Source of the DNA: an uncultured Streptococcus sp.
Lineage (GTDB): Bacteria > Bacillota > Bacilli > Lactobacillales > Streptococcaceae
Direction of reading: 5' to 3'
DNA length: 10,449 nt
NCBI GenBank assembly: GCA_934201655.1
Contig: CAKPXD010000040.1
Location: 1 to 10,449 of the forward strand
Within the stretch, counting starts at the first letter, position 1. The number at the start of each line of letters is the position of its first letter. The position numbers were made by a program, and so were the translations under genes. Under the pieces are notes generated by a model, which worked only from the letters and a program-made list of their open reading frames with translations, made no database searches and was not told the origin of the DNA. This document shows, piece by piece, positions 1 to 4,919 of the stretch.

Positions 1-31
1 GATCCATTAAAATTTCAAAGGTGTTGGACAT
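1..31 (-). CDS. polC: Start of a gene running off the left edge, probably DNA polymerase III PolC
   Basis: Only ten codons are visible, reading MSNTFEILMD from ATG at 31-29. A good ribosome binding site, AAGGGAG at 43-37, precedes the ATG. From memory, streptococcal PolC (the Gram-positive replicative polymerase alpha subunit) begins with a very similar peptide, MSNxFEILMNQLGM. The identification rests on those few residues plus a plausible start site. If correct, a core chromosomal gene marks the left limit of the accessory type VII region. Confidence 0.5.
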   Translation of the reverse strand, partial: MSNTFEILMD

Positions 32-121
32 TGTTTCTCCCTTGATCTTGATTCTTTTGCTCGCTTTTGAGTGGCCCGCTTCTAAGCAAAAACAGACCAG
101 TCAAAAACATTCGTAACTTTT

Positions 122-130
122 ATTTTATCA
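122..130 (-). promoter_or_regulatory. Possible extended -10 promoter for the left-edge gene
   Basis: On the minus strand this reads TGATAAAAT, an extended -10 (TGn plus TAAAAT) in an AT-rich stretch just downstream of a terminator. No good -35 is visible, as extended -10 promoters permit. It would give a leader of about 85 nt before the ATG at 31. Confidence 0.3.
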
Positions 131-164
131 CAATTTAAGGATTAATTCGAGAGAGAAGTGAAGA

Positions 165-193
165 CAAAAAAATCACCGGACTAGAGGTGATTT
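165..193 (-). terminator. Intrinsic terminator after the lipoprotein unit
   Basis: On the minus strand AAATCACC and GGTGATTT form a perfect 8-bp stem (186-193 with 170-177). The loop is 8 nt and a T-run follows (complement of 166-172). It lies about 30 bp after the last codon of the broken small gene at 226-534, and so ends the lipoprotein transcript before polC. Confidence 0.8.
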
Positions 194-225
194 CTCGATG
201 ATTGGCCAACAGCAGGCAATCCTGA

Positions 226-534
226 TCATTGTCCCGTCGTATCCGTCACTGAGCTTGAACGCGGTGTCCAAAGTAGATCCTTCATCTGTAACTAGACGGT
301 TTCTCTCAAGCTTTGTTCTTGCTTTTGGATATCCTCCATGACAGACTGCAACTTCTGCCGGATTTCCACTTTCTCCTCTTGTTCTTTTTACGCTTGGAGG
401 GTTGGACGGTATATGGCAAAGAAAGGCCCGATGACCACGATCAAGTAGGGAATATAACGCGATTGTTTGAGGCGCATAATGATCAATAACACAAGACCGA
501 TCACCTTAATCCCCACATTAAAAATAAAACGCAT
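226..534 (-). pseudogene. Broken small membrane-protein gene
   Basis: ATG at 534 opens a 48-codon frame with two hydrophobic stretches (about residues 4-20 and 28-42), ended by TAA at 390-388. The same frame continues for 31 charged, coiled-coil-like codons (starting KEQEEKVEIRQ) to a TAG at 294-292. It then runs 21 more codons to TGA at 228-226, with a terminator directly downstream. The sensible reading is a protein of about 100 residues, with one or two membrane helices and a helical tail, broken by two in-frame stops. Alternatively the first 48 codons are a genuine short membrane protein. The start has only a weak ribosome binding site (AAGAG). The gene follows the lipoprotein stop by 51 bp and probably shared its transcript. 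I do not recognise the family. Confidence 0.45.
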
Positions 535-585
535 TTAAAACTCTTATTTTACTTGTAAATACGTTTCTTTAGATATCGGCTACAC

Positions 586-1140
586 CTAATTCATTAAAAC
601 ATCTGTGATACTCAGACTCATCTTCGTTTCATCAGCCATTGTTTCTACGATCGAGCTCTGTTCACTCGTCAAAGGGAGCAGTAAAAGTGTCGCTGATTGT
701 GTCGGTAACTTAGGGTTATTAGATAGACTATACTGGACCACTTGATCTTGATAAATAGAGTGGCCATCATAACTCCAACTAATTTTAAAGGTGGCATCAC
801 GATCAAGATTCGTTGTAGTTTTGTTGACCAACATAAAAACTGCATATTCCTGTTGTTTAAAAGTATAGGTACCACCTGTAAAATACACAGTAATCTCTCC
901 TTGAGCGCCGATTTCCGGATGTTCCGTAACTAACTTCTTACCCAGTTCAATCAAGTCCGATGTCTTTCCTTCATTCTGAGGTGCGACTACAAATTTCAAG
1001 CCCTTCTCCTCTTTAGCAGATGAGGAAGCTTTTGTACTTTGCTCCGTTTTGTTTTCTGTTGATTCCTTGGCTTCTTTTTTAGGCTGAGCACAGGCTGTTA
1101 AAACAAGCACACTCACCAGCAATACCATGCTTTTTTTCAT
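586..1140 (-). CDS. Predicted lipoprotein, 184 residues, function unknown
   Basis: The start is taken at ATG 1140 because AAAGGAGGG stands just upstream (1149-1157); an in-frame ATG 12 codons further up (1176) has no such site. The protein begins with a lipoprotein signal peptide: K2-K3, a hydrophobic core at 5-15, and lipobox L14-T15-A16-C17. Lipidation at Cys17 would tether it to the outer face of the membrane. Residues 18-46 are a Lys/Glu/Ser/Thr-rich linker. Residues 48-184 look like one globular, mostly beta domain (for example GEITVYFTGGTYTF). I do not recognise the family. It has its own promoter at 1192-1220 and lies between type VII remnants and polC. The promoter closely resembles the one in front of the essC remnant, hinting at co-regulation with the secretion locus, but nothing in the protein itself proves a secretion role. 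Confidence 0.85.
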   Translation of the reverse strand: MKKSMVLLVSVLVLTACAQPKKEAKESTENKTEQSTKASSSAKEEKGLKFVVAPQNEGKTSDLIELGKKLVTEHPEIGAQGEITVYFTGGTYTFKQQEYAVFMLVNKTTTNLDRDATFKISWSYDGHSIYQDQVVQYSLSNNPKLPTQSATLLLLPLTSEQSSIVETMADETKMSLSITDVLMN

Positions 1141-1187
1141 GTATTGTTCCCTCCTTTTATAATCGAGTAGTTTCAAAATTTATTCCT

Positions 1188-1209
1188 TACTATCATACCG
1201 GAATTTACT
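1188..1209 (-). repeat. 22-bp promoter box, copy 1
   Basis: This matches 3205-3226 at 21 of 22 positions (C at 1198, T at 3215). It covers the -10 and most of the spacer of the lipoprotein promoter, including AGTAAATTCCG on the minus strand. Conservation of the spacer, which RNA polymerase does not normally read, suggests a regulator site or recent common origin. Confidence 0.7.
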
Positions 1210-1220
1210 ATGAATAGCAA
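1192..1220 (-). promoter_or_regulatory. Promoter of the lipoprotein gene
   Basis: On the minus strand TTGCTA (1220-1215), a 17-bp spacer and TATGAT (1197-1192) make a sigma-A type promoter. Transcription would start near 1185, giving a leader of about 45 nt. The -10 and spacer are nearly identical to the promoter at 3209-3237. Confidence 0.7.
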
Positions 1221-1252
1221 ATTAGACGCTGGGTGGAGAGAGTTGAGAAAAT

Positions 1253-1281
1253 GAAAAAGAGAGAACCAGGCGATTCTCTCT
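1253..1281 (-). terminator. Intrinsic terminator of the immunity-gene transcript
   Basis: On the minus strand AGAGAGAA and TTCTCTCT form a perfect 8-bp stem around the 8-nt loop TCGCCTGG, followed by five T. It ends transcription coming from the orphan immunity region, just before the lipoprotein promoter. Confidence 0.8.
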
Positions 1282-1324
1282 AAGTTATAACTTTTCATCA
1301 ACCCAATACAGTTGACAAAGAGCC
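1253..1324 (-). repeat. Terminator-linked boundary repeat, copy 1
   Basis: Read on the minus strand it begins GGCTCTTTGTCAACTGTATT at 1324, continues with GGGTTGATGAAAAGTT and ends in the terminator hairpin. A diverged copy in the same orientation lies at 3441-3510. The GGCTCTTTG start resembles the terminal inverted repeats of ISL3-family insertion sequences. No transposase is present here, so this may be a leftover IS end or simply a duplicated gene-end segment. Confidence 0.6.
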
Positions 1325-1490
1325 ATTGTTTTTATTAATTAGTTACCAGATAAATAGAATTATTCAAACAACCTTAAAGAAAATAATCAAGTACATTACA
1401 AAATCAACCATTAATCGTTGGCTATTAAGAATCGTTACCAAAACGTATATCTTAGGATATTAAATTATTTTTATCAAACATTATTTCTTA
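1325..1490. other. AT-rich intergenic stretch with no gene seen
   Basis: Together with 1491-1605 this is the gap of more than 300 bases between the terminator-repeat and the six-helix membrane protein gene. It is very AT-rich with frequent stops in all frames. I see no RNA gene, promoter of quality or repeat in it. Confidence 0.5.
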
Positions 1491-1595
1491 TCTATCCTGA
1501 ATGGCATTCTATCATTATCTAAAAAGTAACGTTCAACTTTTTCTCTATTATAGCTAAATTGATATCTCAATTCATATCGTTGGCTCTATGTATGT
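1491..1595 (-). pseudogene. Possible 3' tail of a second immunity-like gene
   Basis: A stop-bounded 34-codon frame without a usable start encodes SQRYELRYQFSYNREK... ending in IDKK. It begins 10 bp after the stop of the membrane-protein gene at 1606. Its pattern (aromatic and basic residues, YQFSYNREK) loosely resembles the cytoplasmic tail of that neighbour (EEYREQFGYSSKAW). One reading is the surviving end of a tandem paralogue. The similarity is short and judged by eye, so chance is possible. Confidence 0.3.
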
Positions 1596-1605
1596 ATCTG
1601 AACGA

Positions 1606-2403
1606 TTAAATTGTTTCCTTATTCAGTGATTGTCTATATTCCTTTGACTTTTCACCATACCAAGCCTTGGACGAATAACCAAATTGCTCTCGATACTCCT
1701 CTGAGTATTTGAAGAGATAATATCCCCTTAACAAATCAATCGAAAATACATAAGTGGCAAACACAAATATTGCAGGCATTAAAGGCATCAAAACTGCATC
1801 AATACCACCTCTCGTATTACTTCCCGTTGAGCGATCAAATAGAACTAGACCAGCTGTAATCCCTGTTCCACCTAAAAAAATCAAACCATCTGAAATTCTA
1901 TCTGTCAGTATAGATGACATCGGACTAAATTCAGTCCGATTACAAACAGCTTCTTTCATCTTACGAGGTACCGTTCGAACCAAGTAAAAAATTGCAAGAC
2001 CAAACGTGACACCCGCTACTATACTAGCCATATTACGACGTGTCATCATCATAATTCCAGAACACACTGTAAACATTGAAAGCAAAATCACCATATAAAA
2101 ATAAGTACAAAATTTTAATTTCATAGGGCTATTTCTATACTTGATTGAAAAGAAAAGATATACCAAATACATGATTAGGAACAAAAAGATTGCAGGCCAC
2201 TGTAGCCATCTATAATTAGGAGCTTGATCCACTGTATGCCCACTTATAAACATCGGAATAGCAACCAAAAAAAAGTAAAGAACAACTGAGGTGATCAATA
2301 AGCCTATGTAACGTTTCCAATTCCCTTTTTGATTTAATTTGTTTACAATATCTTCATTTACAAAGGACTGACTTTGTTCAAATGAATAATTAAATAGCTT
2401 CAT
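1606..2403 (-). CDS. Six-helix membrane protein, likely orphan immunity protein
   Basis: A 265-residue integral membrane protein. Hydrophobic segments are visible at about residues 32-53, 68-86, 100-119, 125-143, 173-189 and 204-222, with a basic loop at 143-150 (RTVPRKMK) and a charged tail at 232-265. The start is ATG 2403, with AAAGGAG at 2417-2411. The stop codon of the remnant upstream lies only 3 bp before the ATG, the tight toxin-to-immunity spacing seen in LXG loci. Multi-pass immunity proteins usually protect against toxins that insert into or depolarise the membrane (TspA with TsaI in Staphylococcus is an example), so I infer this role. The cognate toxin survives only as a 3' fragment, making this an orphan. 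It could be transcribed from the promoter at 3209-3237. I cannot assign a named family; a generic membrane protein remains possible. Confidence 0.6.
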   Translation of the reverse strand: MKLFNYSFEQSQSFVNEDIVNKLNQKGNWKRYIGLLITSVVLYFFLVAIPMFISGHTVDQAPNYRWLQWPAIFLFLIMYLVYLFFSIKYRNSPMKLKFCTYFYMVILLSMFTVCSGIMMMTRRNMASIVAGVTFGLAIFYLVRTVPRKMKEAVCNRTEFSPMSSILTDRISDGLIFLGGTGITAGLVLFDRSTGSNTRGGIDAVLMPLMPAIFVFATYVFSIDLLRGYYLFKYSEEYREQFGYSSKAWYGEKSKEYRQSLNKETI

Positions 2404-2406
2404 TTT

Positions 2407-2702
2407 CTAACTCCTTTCTCCAAACCATTCCAACTTAGGAACATTTGCAAATAATTTCTTAGCTAAAGGACTTTTAATCAATTTTGACCAAAAAGTTTCA
2501 TCTTCTGCTGCAACCATAGCATCTAAAAACTTTAGACTGAAGCCATTACTTTCCCTAATGCATCGAAGAACCAATCGCTATTATACAATTTTTCAGCAAT
2601 TTTTGCTGGAGCTTTTTTTGCAGCTTCAGGGGAGCTTATAACAGCGAAAAAAATATCATCCATTTTTCTGTTATTATATAAAAGATTCCAAAACCATTCA
2701 TG
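2407..2702 (-). pseudogene. 3' remnant of a gene, probably a toxin
   Basis: Two frames join into about 99 codons. The first runs from 2702 (HEWFWNLLYNNRKMDD..., then EKLYNSDWFFDALGKVM). The second runs from about 2550 (NGFSLKFLDAMVAAEDETFW...) to a TAG at 2409-2407. A single-base frameshift near 2545-2550 separates them. The peptide is helical and rich in Trp and Phe. It has no start: its left part is replaced by an essC fragment at the junction 2702/2703. Its end lies 3 bp before a multi-pass membrane protein, the classic place for the C-terminal domain of an LXG toxin next to its immunity gene. I do not recognise the domain, so the toxin assignment comes from context only. Confidence 0.5.
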
Positions 2703-3197
2703 ATGAAGAGCTTGAAGAGGTCTGTCTCATAAGGCTCGTCCTTCATAGACTCATAGCTATCCATCAGGATGACCATGGTTGGCTCTTGCTTGCCGGTCAC
2801 TTCACGGTAGAGGGCCATGGTGCCGACACCATGCTCGGAGAGGAGCTTCTTCCTGCGATCTAACTAGCGGTTGATGATCCGGATGAATTTCTGGATTTTC
2901 TCCGTCTGATCCAGCAAGAGGCTATCTGCCACATGTGGCAATTGAGTTTGTTCCGAAATCCAGCAGGTATATGGTCAGATTTTCTGGACTCTACTTGCGA
3001 GCCAGATCCATTGCGGCTGTCTGGAGGAAAGTGGTCTTTCCTGTACCTGGACTTCCGTAAAGGAGGATATTCCCATCTTTTGACAGATCGATGGCGACAG
3101 CTTCTTGCTTTTGCGCTTGCGGGAGACAGTTTAGTGAGGCAAGGCCACGTGAGGTACTCTCCTTGTCATAGTCATCTGGAAGTGATAAAAACTCCAT
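2703..3197 (-). pseudogene. essC: Mosaic, internally deleted essC fragment
   Basis: Bases 2703-3124 match 8492-8930 of the intact essC with about 16 mismatches by eye and one 17-bp deletion (near 2945). They encode the second ATPase domain with its GSPGTGKT P-loop. Bases 3125-3197 instead match a segment near 10100-10165, upstream of the first ATPase domain, at only about 70 percent. About 1.17 kb, including the whole first ATPase domain, is missing between these parts. An in-frame TAG (2866-2864, replacing a Glu codon) and the 17-bp frameshift destroy the reading frame. It is therefore a dead relic, most simply the displaced 3' part of an earlier essC allele. It begins just below a promoter (3209-3237), and its other end is fused to the toxin remnant. 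Confidence 0.85.
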
Positions 3198-3204
3198 TAA
3201 ATAC

Positions 3205-3226
3205 TACTATCATATCGGAATTTACT
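3205..3226 (-). repeat. 22-bp promoter box, copy 2
   Basis: This is the second copy of the box at 1188-1209, one mismatch apart. It sits in the spacer and -10 of the promoter facing the essC remnant and the orphan immunity gene. Confidence 0.7.
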
Positions 3227-3237
3227 TTAAAGATCAA
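3209..3237 (-). promoter_or_regulatory. Promoter reading into the essC remnant and orphan immunity gene
   Basis: On the minus strand TTGATC (3237-3232), a 17-bp spacer and TATGAT (3214-3209). The predicted start is close to 3202, only about 5 bases before the remnant's ATG at 3197, so that frame has no ribosome binding site. The nearest intact gene downstream is the membrane protein at 1606-2403, which has its own strong ribosome binding site. Confidence 0.6.
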
Positions 3238-3440
3238 GTTAATCACTAATTATAAAAAACCGGAGGAGACTTCGTTTCATAACATGGTCAAAAGGCAATT
3301 TGGATAAACTAAGGTCAGTATACAGTACTTTGAAATTTATCACAGACCTTCCTTCTCATTTATAATGTTTTCTCTTAAAATACACTTTATTTTAAGGGGA
3401 AACTTGTAAGTAGGGGATAAGTTTTATTGCTTAGAATATT
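3238..3440. other. Intergenic stretch with one AT-rich inverted repeat
   Basis: No gene is supported here. The only structure I see is a perfect 9-bp inverted repeat, CTTAAAATA and TATTTTAAG with a 5-nt spacer, at 3374-3396. It lacks a T-run on either strand, so it is not a clear terminator. It could be a protein-binding site or chance. Confidence 0.4.
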
Positions 3441-3467
3441 AAAAAAGAGAACCTATTTTGGTCCTCT
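3441..3467 (-). terminator. Terminator of the effector module
   Basis: On the minus strand AGAGGACC and GGTTCTCT (one G-U pair) form an 8-bp stem with a 6-nt loop, followed by six T. It lies about 50 bp past the end of the frameshifted small gene and closes the transcript coming from essC and the effector genes. Confidence 0.75.
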
Positions 3468-3510
3468 CCAAATTGTAACTTTTATCAACCAACACAGTTG
3501 AGAAAGAGCT
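3441..3510 (-). repeat. Terminator-linked boundary repeat, copy 2
   Basis: Minus strand: AGCTCTTTCTCAACTGTGTT, then GGTTGATAAAAGTTACAA, then the hairpin. It aligns over its length with copy 1 (1253-1324) with two small gaps and scattered changes, mostly in the hairpin loop. It has the same orientation and the same position, at the end of a module and ahead of a promoter box. Confidence 0.6.
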
Positions 3511-3519
3511 TATTTCTTT

Positions 3520-3598
3520 TTACTTCCCTTCTTTTTCAGTCAGCTCATTTAAGAGTTTAATTTGGCTAGCTATTCTTTGAGTATAGGATGCAGTAAAA
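3520..3598 (-). pseudogene. Frameshifted C-terminal tail of the small WXG100-like gene
   Basis: Directly after the TAA of the gene at 3599-3949, a shifted frame reads FTASYTQRIASQIKLLNEL and ends TEKEGK at TAA 3522-3520. It has no ribosome binding site of its own and looks like a natural amphipathic helical tail. Removing four bases (an extra AATT around 3596-3602) would give a continuous YGQIFTASYTQ. Restoring the frame would yield a protein of about 140 residues. Confidence 0.5.
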
Positions 3599-3949
3599 TT
3601 AAATCTGACCATAGAAAATATTCTTACGAACTTCGTCACTCATTTTTGACCTAAAATTTTGTCCTTCTCTATAGTCTTTTACATCACCTTTTCCTTCAAT
3701 TCTTGATGCTAAGAATGAATCTGTATCTTCAAATGCTGTAGCTACTTGATCTAAATAGTCGTTAAAACTTACAATTGTCTCTTGAATAGTGCCAGCAGTT
3801 TCTTTAAATCCATTGAAACATTCTTCTAATTTCGCTTTAGAATCATCTTCAACAATCAGTCCAATCCCAGATCCAAAATTGATAAATGCAGCATCAAATT
3901 TAGCCTTAACACCTTTTATATTTTCAGGTTTAATATTCTTTTTACTCAT
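3599..3949 (-). CDS. Small WXG100-like helical protein, type VII partner, probably truncated
   Basis: A 116-residue, almost wholly helical protein. Residues 59-85 (IVSFNDYLDQVATAFEDT followed by DSFLASRIE) show the F-x-x-x-D-x-x-LA pattern typical of the second helix of WXG100-like type VII substrates and LXG-associated small partners; no W-x-G is present. Such partners pair with the helical N-terminus of an LXG toxin and help target it to EssC. The start ATG 3949 overlaps the stop of the gene before it (3942) by 8 bp and has the ribosome binding site GGAGGAGGA, so translation is coupled. It is the last gene of the module, downstream of the candidate immunity gene rather than upstream of the toxin, which is unusual. 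Coding-like sequence continues out of frame to 3520, so the C-terminus is probably cut short. I cannot choose between the DUF5344, TIGR04197 (DUF3130) and related families by eye. Confidence 0.7.
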   Translation of the reverse strand: MSKKNIKPENIKGVKAKFDAAFINFGSGIGLIVEDDSKAKLEECFNGFKETAGTIQETIVSFNDYLDQVATAFEDTDSFLASRIEGKGDVKDYREGQNFRSKMSDEVRKNIFYGQI

Positions 3950-4907
3950 TTTCCTCCTCCTGTTTTGGATGGGCCTTTATCCAGGCTACAAACTCGTCAT
4001 AAGAGTGAATTTGTGTTTTCTCTCCAGTTGTTTCGTCTGTAGCATACAGTTCCATGACTTCTTGACCTGCTGGCGCAAACCAATGAATGATTTTATCAAA
4101 CCATTCGCGCTCATTGTATTGTTTCGGACGGAAATATAATGCATTTAGATATTTTATATTTTTTTCTAATTCTGGATATAATTTAGAAAAGTTAGAACCA
4201 GAGACATTTATTTGAGACGGTTTATAATTCATTGGATAAAGTGAATTTTCGTTTCTTGAAAGATTATACTTTGCTAGATTCGCGTCGATCTGTTCAGAGA
4301 TCCCACCCCTATACCAATCATATTTGTTTTTAAAATATTGTTGTTGCTTTTGGTTGATCTTCTGCATCTCTTTTTCAGAAATGTCATTATATCCTCCCCC
4401 ATTAGCTAAAAACAGGATAGGTCTAATATTATCACCCATCAAGTCGTGATCACTTAATTTTTCCAAATTAAGTGTAAGATAATCGTCTCCGTTTTGTAAA
4501 TAGGTCTGAGGAGCATTATTTGGTGCACGGTACAAATTATTTTTCCCAAGCAATTTATATAAGTCGAATTTAATAATTTTTTCTTTATCACTTTGTATAT
4601 CATAACTAATAATTTGGTAATATTCTTCATTTCCAATCGGAGGAATCTTCTCAAAATTGCCAGTATAAAGAGTGTGCGAAGAAACAGTTGTAACATAATT
4701 TTCTCCATATAAAACAACACCATCCAAATAATTATTTACGGCAACAAAAACAAATTTATCGTTATCAAATAATTGTATTTTTCTAATTTTAGACGGCATA
4801 TCATCTATATATATCTTCTCAGATGATTTTTTAAGTCTCATAAAAATTATACCACCAACAATAAGCATTATGATAGCTATTATTATGCTGGCCTTTTTGT
4901 TTTTCAT
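3942..4907 (-). CDS. Membrane-anchored extracytoplasmic protein, candidate immunity protein
   Basis: A 321-residue protein with a short basic start (KNKK), one hydrophobic helix at about residues 7-24, then a large soluble region at 27-321. This topology puts the bulk outside the membrane, assuming an N-in orientation. The soluble part has beta-rich stretches near residues 30-130 and an aromatic, helical second half (for example REWFDKIIHWFAPAGQ), ending in an acidic tail EEENE. It starts 12 bp after the toxin stop, and its ribosome binding site AGGAGA overlaps that stop codon. A gene directly after an LXG effector is normally its immunity gene. An outward-facing anchored immunity protein would fit a toxin acting on the cell surface, as TipC does against the lipid II phosphatase TelC. 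I do not recognise the family, so role and target are inference. It could instead be an accessory subunit. Confidence 0.6.
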   Translation of the reverse strand: MKNKKASIIIAIIMLIVGGIIFMRLKKSSEKIYIDDMPSKIRKIQLFDNDKFVFVAVNNYLDGVVLYGENYVTTVSSHTLYTGNFEKIPPIGNEEYYQIISYDIQSDKEKIIKFDLYKLLGKNNLYRAPNNAPQTYLQNGDDYLTLNLEKLSDHDLMGDNIRPILFLANGGGYNDISEKEMQKINQKQQQYFKNKYDWYRGGISEQIDANLAKYNLSRNENSLYPMNYKPSQINVSGSNFSKLYPELEKNIKYLNALYFRPKQYNEREWFDKIIHWFAPAGQEVMELYATDETTGEKTQIHSYDEFVAWIKAHPKQEEENE

Positions 4908-4919
4908 TATTATTTTCTC

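Noticed and set aside
1421..1585. Repeated ATCGTTGGCT near 1424 and 1576
   Set aside because: Only ten bases match and the flanks differ; likely chance in AT-rich sequence.
2991..3197. 68-residue protein with an intact P-loop, as a stand-alone small ATPase
   Set aside because: It is a fusion of two essC pieces ended by the 17-bp deletion frameshift, has no ribosome binding site, and lacks a Walker B motif.
2933..3307. Plus-strand frame of 124 codons over the essC relic
   Set aside because: Antisense to the relic; its peptide is the same shadow seen over the matching part of intact essC, and it has no start signal.
3374..3396. 9-bp perfect inverted repeat as a terminator
   Set aside because: It is almost pure AT with no T-run on either strand; it is noted only as intergenic structure.
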